64,000 bases of DNA from Oceanisphaera avium. Its GTDB lineage: Bacteria > Pseudomonadota > Gammaproteobacteria > Enterobacterales > Aeromonadaceae. The stretch is from assembly GCF_002157875.1 (NCBI RefSeq), contig NZ_CP021376.1, positions 558,001 to 622,000 of the forward strand. The letters run 5' to 3'. Shown one piece after another: positions 1 to 9,300 of this stretch. Made by a program: the position numbers and the translations under genes. Every line of letters starts with the position of its first letter. Within the stretch, counting starts at the first letter, position 1. A model generated the notes under the pieces. It was not told the DNA's origin. It did not search any database and saw nothing but the letters and a program-made list of their open reading frames with translations.

Positions 1-129
1 CATCCCCATTCCGATGGCGGTTTCTAACTTGCCGGACACGCCCATAAAGGGGCATAAGCCTAAAAACTTCACTAATACGAAGTTGTTGACCAGCACGGTG
101 CCGACAAATAGCAACAAGTATTCAGACAT
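1..129 (-). CDS. rsxA: RsxA/RnfA, electron transport complex subunit A (5' end only)
   Basis: The reverse strand from 129 to the window edge encodes 43 residues beginning [20 protein letters not shown], followed by a conserved stretch containing [18 protein letters not shown]. This is the N-terminus of RsxA/RnfA, an inner-membrane subunit of the Rnf/Rsx ion-translocating ferredoxin:NAD oxidoreductase (in E. coli it also helps reset SoxR). The part seen is the first transmembrane helix and the conserved Cys-Pro loop that follows. The rest of the gene lies outside the window, and rsxB would be expected after it. The identification rests on strong remembered similarity to E. coli RsxA over the visible part. 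Confidence 0.93.
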   Translation of the reverse strand, partial: MSEYLLLFVGTVLVNNFVLVKFLGLCPFMGVSGKLETAIGMGM

Positions 130-346
130 GATCACTCGGCGATTTAAAATGACAGCGGTCATTATCGGACTTTATGGCGCATTTCACAATGGCACATCCG
201 TCTTGATAACCGGCTGTAGGGATTAAAAAAGCCAGCAATGACGTAAGTTAAGCTATTGATTAACATAATGTTCACAGTGTTAACAACAGCAGGGCAGCGA
301 GCAGTAGTCACCCTTAGGACTTAAGCCATTGGCTTTGCCAAAAACG

Positions 347-378
347 ACAAAACGCGAGGGATGAGCCTCACGTTTTGT
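347..378 (-). terminator. Rho-independent terminator after the small Cys-rich gene
   Basis: An inverted repeat pairs ACAAAACG at 347-354 with CGTTTTGT at 371-378, with an inner GAGG/CCTC pair. Read on the minus strand the stem is followed by a T-rich run, as expected for a terminator of the short gene that ends at 455. Positions 130-346, between rsxA and this hairpin, hold no gene that I can see and probably carry the rsx promoter. Confidence 0.6.
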
Positions 379-454
379 AATTGTTCACTGTTTTAATTTA
401 ACTGACAGACTAATTAATAACGGCCAACTAAGTGACAGACGCTAGGCTTAATGA

Positions 455-562
455 TTATTGGGCCTGCGTTTGTTGTTCAGCTTGTGCTTCAGCTTCAGCT
501 GCTGCACGTTCTTCTTCTTGGCGAGTATGTTCGCCGCCGCAACCACCACAACATCCGCTCAT
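455..562 (-). CDS. 35-residue Cys/Gly-rich small protein (CCGSCGG-like)
   Basis: A short reading frame on the minus strand encodes 35 residues starting MSGCCGGCGG and continuing with an Arg/Glu/Ala/Gln-rich tail. A good ribosome binding site (GGAGAT, 567-572) sits just upstream of the ATG and a terminator-like hairpin follows the stop. The three cysteines in a CCGGCGG block resemble the small CCGSCGG-motif proteins seen widely in gammaproteobacteria, whose function I do not know. The cysteines could bind a metal, while the tail is low-complexity and probably helical. The isolated position, own RBS and own terminator support a real monocistronic gene. Confidence 0.7.
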   Translation of the reverse strand: MSGCCGGCGGEHTRQEEERAAAEAEAQAEQQTQAQ

Positions 563-689
563 CTTTATCTCCTATGACTGACTTAACGCTTGGTCTTGAA
601 CTGAAGCCAGTATAGTGAAGCCATTAAATAAAAAATGTGATCTAGCGCAAGTAAGTGGTATTTAAAATGCATATTACGGTTTACCGATT

Positions 690-707
690 AAAAAGCCGCG
701 CTTTTTT
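690..707 (-). terminator. Terminator-like hairpin after pfkA
   Basis: AAAAAGC at 690-696 pairs with GCTTTTTT at 700-707 around a three-base loop just beyond the pfkA stop. The stem is short and AT-rich apart from the GC pairs next to the loop, and the minus-strand side ends in a T run. It fits a weak intrinsic terminator. Confidence 0.5.
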
Positions 708-718
708 ACAAATTTTTT

Positions 719-1681
719 CTAGAACAAGACATTCGAAAGCTGATACAGCTCTTCATTAAAGGGGCGCTTTAAGTGCTTAATACAGTCAATGATATCGTGA
801 TGCACAATGGCATTACTTTGTAAGCCCACACAGCGCCCACCATAGCCTTCTAATAATAACTCTACTGCGCGAGCACCCATGCGACTGGCTATAATTCGAT
901 CCACGGCCGTAGGGGTACCGCCACGTTGAATATGCCCTAAAATAGTGGCGCGAGTGTCACGCCCAGTCGCGGCTTGAATATCATAGGCCAGACGATTGGC
1001 ATCGCACATATTTTCACAAATGGCGACGATGGCATGTTTTTTACCCTTAGCCACCCCTTCAAAAATTTGCCCAATAAGCTCGCCTTGATCGTAGGGGACC
1101 TCCGGCACTATCACGTATTCGGCACCCCCTGCCACGGCGGCTGACGAAGTCAGATCTCCACAGTGGCGGCCCATAATTTCCACCACCGAAATACGATTAT
1201 GCGAGCTACAGGTATCACGCAGTCGATCAATGGCCTCTACTGCCACATTCAGTGCCGTATCAAAACCAATGGTAAAATCTGTGCCGGCAATGTCGTTATC
1301 TATAGTGCAAGGAATGCCAATACAAGGAAAGCCAAGCTCAGTGAGGCTCATGGCGCCCATATAAGAGCCATCGCCCCCTATTACCACTAGGGCATCAATG
1401 CCATGGTGTTTAAGATTTTCCACCGCTGTTTGGCGCACACTTTCTTCTTTAAACTCAGGAAAGCGCGCCGAGCCTAAAAAAGTCCCGCCACGGGTAATGA
1501 CATCTGATACCGAATAGCGATCAAGGGGGCGTATTTCGTTATTAAATAAGCCTTTATAGCCATTTTGAATACCAAATACTTCCAGTTTATGGTGTAAGCC
1601 GGCTCGCACCACGGCGCGGATCGCCGCGTTCATGCCAGGCGCATCGCCACCACTGGTTAATACGCCAATGCGTTTAATCAT
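719..1681 (-). CDS. pfkA: 6-phosphofructokinase PfkA
   Basis: Phosphorylates fructose-6-phosphate with ATP to fructose-1,6-bisphosphate, the committed step of glycolysis, in the cytoplasm. From the chosen start ([16 protein letters not shown]) the protein is 320 residues, the length of E. coli PfkA, and aligns with it end to end. Visible motifs are the N-terminal nucleotide-binding glycine loop, GGDGS near 102-106, the catalytic TIDND near 126-130, and GHIQRGG. An upstream in-frame ATG would add 16 residues, but the family start is the internal one at 1681. tpiA lies just upstream on the same strand, so two glycolytic genes sit together, though a hairpin separates them. Confidence 0.96.
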   Translation of the reverse strand: MIKRIGVLTSGGDAPGMNAAIRAVVRAGLHHKLEVFGIQNGYKGLFNNEIRPLDRYSVSDVITRGGTFLGSARFPEFKEESVRQTAVENLKHHGIDALVVIGGDGSYMGAMSLTELGFPCIGIPCTIDNDIAGTDFTIGFDTALNVAVEAIDRLRDTCSSHNRISVVEIMGRHCGDLTSSAAVAGGAEYVIVPEVPYDQGELIGQIFEGVAKGKKHAIVAICENMCDANRLAYDIQAATGRDTRATILGHIQRGGTPTAVDRIIASRMGARAVELLLEGYGGRCVGLQSNAIVHHDIIDCIKHLKRPFNEELYQLSNVLF

Positions 1682-1740
1682 GGCTGCTCTCTTATTGTAA
1701 GAATGAATGAAGACTAATTTATAACTCAAGCTTAGACGAC

Positions 1741-1762
1741 GGCGCTGTTAACACTCAGCGCC
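1741..1762 (-). terminator. Hairpin between tpiA and pfkA
   Basis: GGCGCTG at 1741-1747 pairs perfectly with CAGCGCC at 1756-1762. It lies just past the tpiA stop. No T run follows on the minus strand, so it could be a weak terminator, a processing site or a 3' stabilising stem. Confidence 0.35.
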
Positions 1763-1782
1763 TGCGTGAGAGTGGCTAAAAA

Positions 1783-2547
1783 TTAAGCACCCGCTTGAAT
1801 AATAGCGGCGAATTCGTCTGCATTTAAGGCGGCACCGCCCACTAGTGCACCGTCGATGTCGGGCATAGCAAATAAGCCAGCGGCACTGGCGCCTTTAACG
1901 GAGCCGCCATAAAGAATTTGCACCTTGTTCGCAATTTCAGCATCACTGTTAGCTAAAAAAGCGCGAATATCGGCATGCACTTGCTGTGCTATCTCGGGGG
2001 TGGCGGTTTTACCGGTGCCAATGGCCCACACTGGCTCATAAGCAATCACCGCTTTATTCAAAGCGGTAATGCCACATTTATCGATGACCGCCTGAAGCTG
2101 GCGCTCAACCACGGCTTGGGTTTCTTTAGCTTCAAACTGCTCATTGGTTTCGCCAATGCATAATACTGGCGTTAAGCCCGCTTGTTGAATAACGGCAAAT
2201 TTTTCGGCTACTAAGGCATCATCTTCTTGATGAAGAGTGCGCCGCTCACTGTGGCCCACTAACACATATTGCACATCAAACTCGCTGTACATGCGGGCCG
2301 AGTTTTCGCCGGTATAGGCGCCTTCGGTATTTAAGCTGGCATCTTGTGCGCCCAAAATAATGGCACTGTCAGCTAATAGCGTTTGTGCTTGGCCTAAAAA
2401 TAACACAGGCGGACAAATGGCAACGGCGACCGTGGGGCATTCGGTGGCAGGCACTTTTAACGCTTTAATCAGCTCAGCTACCATGGTTTTACTACCATTT
2501 AGCTTCCAATTACCCATCACTAAGGTTTGGCGTGTGTTCTGTGTCAT
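1783..2547 (-). CDS. tpiA: Triose-phosphate isomerase
   Basis: Interconverts dihydroxyacetone phosphate and glyceraldehyde-3-phosphate. The 254-residue product has the full TIM-barrel signature set: NWKLNG with Lys at about residue 15, GHSERR with His at about 99, AYEPVWAIGTG with Glu at about 171, and the phosphate-binding GGSV. The start at 2547 (MTQNTRQTLVMGNWK) is preferred over an ATG six codons upstream because AGGGA is well spaced before it and family members begin close to this point. It lies upstream of pfkA on the same strand. Confidence 0.96.
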   Translation of the reverse strand: MTQNTRQTLVMGNWKLNGSKTMVAELIKALKVPATECPTVAVAICPPVLFLGQAQTLLADSAIILGAQDASLNTEGAYTGENSARMYSEFDVQYVLVGHSERRTLHQEDDALVAEKFAVIQQAGLTPVLCIGETNEQFEAKETQAVVERQLQAVIDKCGITALNKAVIAYEPVWAIGTGKTATPEIAQQVHADIRAFLANSDAEIANKVQILYGGSVKGASAAGLFAMPDIDGALVGGAALNADEFAAIIQAGA

Positions 2548-2687
2548 GTCTTGTTCCCTGTGCATAAAATGGAGGCATTATAGGGGCTGGCCTCAAGCAA
2601 GGCCATCCCCATCGGTGTAGGCTCAGTCTTGAGCTGGCGTTAGCGATAATATTTACCTCCGTCTGCTCGTGTTTTGTTTAATGCTTG

Positions 2688-3476
2688 CTAAGAGCTTGGC
2701 ACCGGGCGCTCGGCACTGGGTTTAAGTTGTTGCCATAACAGTCCTAAATACTCATGCCAAGCCGTTTCACTTCGGGCTAGATAATGGCTACTGGGCAAAT
2801 AGGTATACAGGGGCAAGGTGGCGTTACTTTCTTTGGCTAAATGACCAACAGGAGCGGCGATGGGATGCGCACCTTGGGCGTTAAATAAGCTCATGCTGCG
2901 CGGCATATGGCTAGCGGAAGTAACTAATAACGCACGGCGATTATTAATTAATGGTGCGATTGCTACCGCTTCTTCAGCGGTATCTTTGGGCTTAGGCAGC
3001 GCCATTATGCGCTCAGGCGCTATACCAAATTGCTGGGCCACTGCACTATAAAGCTCGGCACTGCTGCGCCCCTCGCCACCGGCATAGCCGCTCACAATTA
3101 AACGCGCCTCTGGAAAAGCGAGCGCTAAGTAAATACCCTCACTAATGCGCGCTAATCCCGCATTCCCTAACTGACTTAATAGCGGCAAGTTAGTGTTCGC
3201 TACTTGGGCGGCGCCCAGTACAATAATATCTTGTATGGCTTGGGAGTCTGGCGTCACTAAATAAGGAGGATAAGTGCTCTCAAGAGGGCGAATTAAGGCA
3301 TTGGCCACCGGGCGGGTAGAGAGTAAACACACACTCATCGCAGCGAGGGTCATGAGTGTGAGGCCCGTGCGCTTAGCTTTAAAAAAGAAAAACACCGCGC
3401 CTAATAACGCTACTATTAACAATAAGGGCAGCGGCAATAAGCCCGTTCCCAGCCATTTTTTTGCCAAAAAAACCAT
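2688..3476 (-). CDS. elyC: ElyC (YcbC), envelope biogenesis factor, DUF218 family
   Basis: An inner-membrane DUF218 protein. In E. coli ElyC is needed for peptidoglycan assembly at low temperature and affects undecaprenyl-phosphate carrier use. From the chosen start the N-terminus (MVFLAKKWLGTGLLPLPL) aligns residue for residue with the E. coli start. Two membrane segments (about 10-35 and 38-58) precede the soluble domain, which carries the ESTYP, VTSASHMPR and PKDTAEEA motifs. An ATG six codons upstream is possible but gives a non-conserved extension. It diverges from the cmoM-mukFEB operon, the same arrangement as in E. coli, which supports the assignment. Confidence 0.9.
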   Translation of the reverse strand: MVFLAKKWLGTGLLPLPLLLIVALLGAVFFFFKAKRTGLTLMTLAAMSVCLLSTRPVANALIRPLESTYPPYLVTPDSQAIQDIIVLGAAQVANTNLPLLSQLGNAGLARISEGIYLALAFPEARLIVSGYAGGEGRSSAELYSAVAQQFGIAPERIMALPKPKDTAEEAVAIAPLINNRRALLVTSASHMPRSMSLFNAQGAHPIAAPVGHLAKESNATLPLYTYLPSSHYLARSETAWHEYLGLLWQQLKPSAERPVPSS

Positions 3477-3551
3477 TCCTACGCCTGCACTCATTTTTTA
3501 TGTTTATAGAGTGTGACAGAATAGCGGCCCCTGAGTCGTTAAGAAATAGCC

Positions 3552-4376
3552 GTGCACACCACTTCCAAACTTAATACTAACTTCGATGGCCGAGCGGCAG
3601 TCTTTGCCCGCAATATCTATGGCACCACTAAAGGGCGCATTCGCCTTGCGGTAGTAGAGCGCGATCTTAAGGCGCTGTTGGCGAGCCTTCCAGCCCATAA
3701 AAAGTTGCGTATTTTAGACGCCGGCGGTGGCTTTGGCCCGTTATCGCAAGACTTGGCCGCATTAGGTCATGAGGTGGTGTTGTGTGACTTATCCGCAGAT
3801 ATGCTGGAGTTAGCGCACCAGCAGGTGAGTGACAAGGGGTTACTTAAGCAGTTTTCTTTTATTCATGGTCCCATTCAAGATTTAAAAGTAGCTGAGCTTG
3901 GTCAGTTTGATATTATTTTATGCCACGCGGTGTTGGAGTGGGTGGAGCAGCAAGCGCAATTACTCGCCTGTTTAGCCGCCTTGCTGGTGGAAAACGGCCA
4001 TTTATCATTAATGTTTTATAACCGCGACGGCCTTATGTATCACAGCTTAGTTATGGGGCATTTTGATTACGTCTACGCTGATTTAGTCAAAAAGCGACGC
4101 CAAAAACTCACTCCTAACTGGCCCTGTCGCCCACAGCAAGTGAATGACTGGCTAGGTGCCCTGGGGCTTGTTATAACTGACTGCAGTGGCGTGCGGGTAT
4201 TTCACGATTATATGGTGGCCAAGCACATTCGCCTAGAACAAGCCGATGAAGTGATAGCCATGGAATTAGCCCATGCCAAGCAAGCGCCTTTTATGCATTT
4301 AGGGCGCTACCTGCATTTAGTGGCAAAAAAGACAGTGCCCGGCTCACCGCTAAAAGAGAAAGAGAGCAACACATGA
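3552..4376 (+). CDS. cmoM: CmoM (SmtA), tRNA 5-carboxymethoxyuridine methyltransferase
   Basis: An SAM-dependent class I methyltransferase that methylates the carboxymethoxyuridine at tRNA wobble position 34 to its methyl ester. The GTG-started product is 274 residues (E. coli about 261). It shows motif I around residues 55-62 (LDAGGGFG), the acidic CDLS after strand 2, HAVLEWV, LSLMFYN and the family-typical GVRVFHDY and LGRYLHLV. The N-terminal NFDGRAAVFARNIYGTTKG matches the family strongly. The stop overlaps the mukF start as ATGA, and cmoM precedes mukFEB as in E. coli, so it is probably the first gene of that operon. Confidence 0.93.
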   Translation: MHTTSKLNTNFDGRAAVFARNIYGTTKGRIRLAVVERDLKALLASLPAHKKLRILDAGGGFGPLSQDLAALGHEVVLCDLSADMLELAHQQVSDKGLLKQFSFIHGPIQDLKVAELGQFDIILCHAVLEWVEQQAQLLACLAALLVENGHLSLMFYNRDGLMYHSLVMGHFDYVYADLVKKRRQKLTPNWPCRPQQVNDWLGALGLVITDCSGVRVFHDYMVAKHIRLEQADEVIAMELAHAKQAPFMHLGRYLHLVAKKTVPGSPLKEKESNT

Positions 4377-5697
4377 CAGACGTGTCCCGCACCCTGCCAG
4401 ATTGGATCGGCTGGGTAAAAGAAGAGCAATGTCAGCTGAGCTTGCCCCCGAGCGGTTGGCATTATTGCTTGCCATTGAGATTTTTAGTCAACATAGCGAG
4501 CAGCCACAACTATCTGAGACTGACTTACAGCACGCCTTTCGCTTTGTCAGCCAAGGTTTTAACCAAGTCGCGGAAACGCTAATTAGCCGAGCTAATAATG
4601 CCATTAATGATCTGGTGAGTCAGCGATTACTCAGTCGTTTTCAAGGGCAAGCGGGAGAGGAAGAAAGTCGCTATCGGCTCACCCGCTTAGGGATGGGCAT
4701 AGTAGATTTTTTTGTTACCCAGCGTGATGTTAGCCAAATTAAGTTATCACTGCAGCTGGAGCAAATTAGCCTAGATTTAGAAAAAATCGCCACCACCATG
4801 GCCAGCCAACCCAGTGCTGAACAATGGCAACAAGAAGTAGCAGGGCGCTTAACTTATTCAGTAGCCGAGCAATTAGCGCGCATCGATGACACCCAGCGCG
4901 CCATGGATGAACAGCAAAATGCAGTTAAAGCCAATATCGGTGCGCTATTAAATAAAGATTGGCATGAAGCCATTCATGCCTGTGAGCAGTTATTACGAGA
5001 AACCGGTCAGACCTTGCGTGAGTTACAAGACACGCTCGACAAAGCTGGGCATGGCTTGCAACTGAGCTTATTAAAAATTGAAGAACAACTGCATGATGAT
5101 GCGCGAGGGCAGGCATTAGCGCCGTTATGTCAGCAACTGCAAGCGCGCTTAGACGCCATTATTTTATGGGGCAGTCAATGTATTGAGTTATGGTCGCGCT
5201 ATGACTTACACGTACACCGCTTTATTCGTACCGCCATCGACATGGATAAAAACCGCGCCTTTAGCCAGCGTTTACGCGAGTCGATTCGCCAATTTTCTCA
5301 GCATAATTGGCAATTACGCATTGCCGCCTCTGCCCCTTTACTAGAGCTGCGGGCAGAGACATTAGCCGCCTATGCAGAAGAAGTGACCGGCGAGCTACCC
5401 AGTGAGCTTGAATATCACGAATTACTGGATGTGAGCGCTGAATTGTCAGGGCGCATTCGCGAGCATTTGCAATATTTTGCCGATGCCAGTCAACCACTGG
5501 ACTTGGGCCAGGTGCTAAAAGACTATTTAGCTGATTTTCCTCATTACCAACACTTTGATATTGCCCGGCTGCTGATCGATGAAGCGGTGAAGCTTGGCCA
5601 CGCCAACGCCGAATATTTAGGCGCCGCCCAGCCAGAGTGGCAAACCATTAACGCCCATGGGGCCAAGGTACAAGCACATGTTATCGACCAATACTGA
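4373..5697 (+). pseudogene. mukF: MukF, condensin kleisin subunit, frameshifted as sequenced
   Basis: MukF is the kleisin that joins MukB heads and MukE in the chromosome condensin. The natural start is the ATG at 4373, overlapping the cmoM stop. It reads MTDVSRTLPDWIGWVKEEQC, which fits the E. coli MukF N-terminus, and then QLSLP. That frame fails at the C5 run at 4445-4449. The rest of MukF continues in the next frame from PERLALLLAIE to the end, including RANNAIND, STIKING conservation of FIRTAIDMDKNRAFSQRLR, EEVTGELP and GAKVQAHVI. One added C restores a protein of about 441 residues (E. coli 440). Initiation at an internal ATG (4429) could give a product lacking about 20-25 residues. Because MukF works with intact MukE and MukB downstream, sequence error is a strong possibility. 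Confidence 0.9.
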
Positions 5698-6379
5698 GTT
5701 CGCACTCGCGCCGCGCTTGGCCGAGGCCATCGCTAATCCGTTATTTCCAGCACTAGATAATCAACTGCGTATTGGCCGCCATATTAGTGCCGATGAGCTA
5801 GAAGCTCATTCTTTACTACAAGAATATTATCCAGAGCTAGAGGCTTTTTATCAGCGTTATCAAGTTGAGCTAGTGCGTGCGCCTGAGGGATTTTATTATC
5901 TGCGCCCGCGCACTAATAGCGACATCAGCACCTCTATTTTATCTGAGCTAGAAATGCTGGTAGGAAAGGTGTTGTGCTATTTGTATTTAAGCCCCGACCG
6001 CTTAGTGAATGAGGGCGTTTTTTCCCTACTCGACTTACAAGAAGAAGTGTTGAATCTGGCCAATGAAACGGCCTTATTACGCATGGTAAACCAGCGTGCT
6101 GGCGGCAGTGATTTAGATAGGCGCAAACTGCAAGAGCGCCTTAAAAGCGCTATTCGCCGTTTAAAGCGCATTGGCATGGTCACCAGCGTGGGGAGCCAAG
6201 ATAAGTTTCGTATTACCGAGGCCGTGTTTCGCTTTGCAGCGGATGTGCGAACCGATGAAGATCCGCGGGCGCTACAACTGCGCATGATCCAAAACGGCGA
6301 AGCCGTAGAGTCAGAGTCCACTGAATTAGCGTTAACGGATCCACTTGACGGTGAGCAAGCCGAGCAGGAGCGTGAGTGA
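5678..6379 (+). CDS. mukE: MukE, condensin subunit
   Basis: The winged-helix (kite) subunit that binds MukF in the MukBEF chromosome-organising complex. The start at 5678 (MLSTNTEFALAPRLAEAIAN) overlaps the end of mukF by 20 bases and matches the family start; an in-frame ATG seven codons earlier is less likely. The 233-residue product carries the conserved ANPLFPALD, LRIGRHI, RAPEGFYYLRPR, VGKVLCYLYLSPDRL and DKFRITEAVFRFAADVR blocks. Length and order match E. coli. The stop overlaps the mukB start, so expression is probably translationally coupled. Confidence 0.95.
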   Translation: MLSTNTEFALAPRLAEAIANPLFPALDNQLRIGRHISADELEAHSLLQEYYPELEAFYQRYQVELVRAPEGFYYLRPRTNSDISTSILSELEMLVGKVLCYLYLSPDRLVNEGVFSLLDLQEEVLNLANETALLRMVNQRAGGSDLDRRKLQERLKSAIRRLKRIGMVTSVGSQDKFRITEAVFRFAADVRTDEDPRALQLRMIQNGEAVESESTELALTDPLDGEQAEQERE

Positions 6380-9300
6380 TGAATAATCAAGCCAATATTT
6401 TTAGTGCTAATGAGCAGACCGCGCCCCTACGCGCCGAGCAGGCCACGGCTGCACCCGACTTAATGCGCAATAAATTTCATTCGTTGACCATGGTGAACTG
6501 GAATGGTTTTTTTGCCCGTACCTTTGAGCTAGATAGCTTAGTCACCACGCTGTCTGGCGGTAATGGCGCCGGTAAGTCCACCACCATGGCCGCCTTTATT
6601 GCCGCCTTAATTCCCGACTTAAGCTTATTGCATTTTCGTAATACCACCGAAGCGGGCAGTCAATCGGGCAGCCGAGATAAAGGCTTATATGGCAAATTAC
6701 AGCGTGGTCACTGCTATTCATTGATCGAGATCAATGGCTCGCAAGGAGAGCGGATTTGGTTTGGCGTCCACCTTGAGCAGGTGGCGAATCGGGATAATAA
6801 AGTGAATCTTAGCGCCTTTAGTCTGCGCGCTAACGAGGCTAATTTGGCCAGTTTTAAGCCCACGGAATTATTGTTAGCCAAGTTAGAAGATGGCCGTGGC
6901 CAAGTGCGCTCCCTCCATGAATTAAAAGCGGCCGCCATAAGTTGTGACTTACAATTTACTCGCTTTACTACCGTCTCTGATTATCATAATTTCTTATTTG
7001 AGGTGGGTGTGACGCCGCGTAAACTCAAAGACCAACGAGACAGAGTAAAGTTTTATCGCTTAATTGAAGCCTCTTTATATGGCGGTATTTCCAGTACCAT
7101 TAGTCGCAGCCTAAAAGATTATTTATTGCCAGAAAATGCCGGTATTCGCCAAGCATTTAATGACATGGAAGCGGCCATTTTTGAAAATCGGCGCACCTTA
7201 GAAGCCATTCGTGAAACTCAGCGCCAGCGTGATGTCTTTCGCCAACTTATTACTGAAACTACTCACTATGTGGCTGCCGATTATGTGCGTAACCAATCAC
7301 AAAAACAGCACTTATCAGAGCAAGCACTGGCGGCACGCAAGGCGCTCAGCCATGAGCGAAAAATTTTAGCAGAAGAAAGAGCGCGCCTCATTTATTTAGC
7401 CGATGAACTCGAGCAATTAGGCGCACGTGAGCGCATGTTAACTCAAGAGCTCGACATGGCCTCTGAGCATCTTTCTCGAGTGTTAAATGGCGTTAAGCTG
7501 CATGAAAAAATTGACAGCTATGAAGATGAATTATCAGAGCTCAGTGAAAAGCTGGCGATCCAACAAGAAACCTTAGCTGAGTTGCAAGATGAGCACGACA
7601 GTGTGGTGGCAAACAAGCTGAGGTGTGATGAAGAAGTGGATAGCTTAAAAAGTCAGCTTGCCGATTACCAACAAGCGCTAGACACCCAACAAACACGAGC
7701 CATTCAATATCGCCAAGCGTGCACCGCTCTTGAAGACGCTAAAATTATCTGTGACTTAGCTGATTTAACGCCTGAGAACGCAGCGCAACAAGAACAAGCC
7801 CATGTAGCTGCTGAGCACACCCTAACGCAGCAAGTGTTAGCTCAGCGCCAACAATTATCTTTAGCAAAAGCGGCACGGGCGCACTACGATCATGCCCTTG
7901 AATTATTAACCAGCATAGATGCCAGTGCGTCTCGTAGCCAAGCGTTTATGCGCGCTAATCAATTGCTTGAGCAGGGGCGAGAATATCAAGCGTTATTAGC
8001 GCGCGAAACCCCTATTCACCAGCTCTATCAGCAAGCAGAGCAACAACTTGAAAAACGCCATAAAGCGCAAGCCCTACAAGCAGAATTGGCGCAATTAGGC
8101 TGCCAAGTTGTCAATACTGATGAGCTGGAGAGCCTGCTCGCAGAGTTAGATGAACAGCGCAGTGAGCTGGAAGCGCAATTAGGCGAATGTGGCGATCAGC
8201 TGCGCCAATCTCAGGCACAGCGTAGCCAAATTGCACCAGAGGTGGCGCGCCTTCGTGCGCACGCCCCCGTTTGGCATAAGGCGCGGCAGCAACTGACTCG
8301 GTTACGTGAATTATCGACACTACCCTTAAGCGATGCCAGTGAAGTGACGGCGGCCATGCAACAAGCACTGCGCGCCGAGCACAGCAGTGAGCAAGCTAAG
8401 CAAGCCGCTTTACAAAACAAACAACAACTTGAGTTACAAATTCGCGCGCTGCAAGGTGGCAGTGATGCCGACCCGCGCCTGCTTGCTTTATGCGAACAAT
8501 TAGGCGGGACTTTATTAGCCGATGTTTACGATGACATTAGCGTTGAAGATGCGCCTTTTTATGAAGCGCTGTATGGACCGGCACGCAGTGGCATAGTAGT
8601 GGCAGATCCGCAGGCAGCATTGGCACAATTACAACTGCTTGAGTCTTGTCCGCAAGATGTCTATCTCATTCAGGGCAACCCCGATGCTTTTGATGAAGAT
8701 GTGCTTCAAGTCACTGAGCTAGATAATGCGATTTGGGTAAAAAATGGTGAGCGCCAACTGCGCTATTCCCGCTTTACTAGCGAGCCCTTATTTGGGCGCG
8801 CTGCTCGAGAGGCTAAAATTGCCCAGCTTAATCTTGAACTAGACACGTGTAATGCCCACTACGCCGAGTTTTCCTTTACCCAGCAAAAGCAAAGCCGTTT
8901 GTATCATCAGCTCAGTGAGTTTGTTAGCCAAGATATGCAAGCCGCCTTTGGCGATAACCCTGAGTGGGAGCTAGAACAGCTCAGTACTCAGCAACACCAA
9001 GTGGATGACAGCATCAACGCTCTTGAAGCTGAGCTTAATCAGTGGCAGGCCAAGCGCGAGCAGCTACGTCATCAATATCAGGTAGCGCAGCGTTTATTAC
9101 CGCTGGCGGAGTGCTTAACAGATACCGAGTGTGAAGCCCGCTTAGCCACCGCTCGCGCCGAGCTGGACGCCTTGGCTCAAGCGCGAGACTTTATGGCCAA
9201 GCATGGCCAATCGTTGGGGCGCTTAGCCGAGCAAGTACAAGTACTGCGCCAAGATCCAGGTGAATTTGAGCAATTACAACACAGTGTGCAAGCAGCAGAA

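Noticed and set aside
14..226. 70-codon plus-strand open frame at the window start
   Set aside because: It is antisense to the rsxA start on the other strand, has no RBS and does not resemble any family.
8111..8420. Minus-strand open frames inside mukB
   Set aside because: Shadows caused by the biased codon use of the long coiled-coil gene; the plus strand carries intact MukB.
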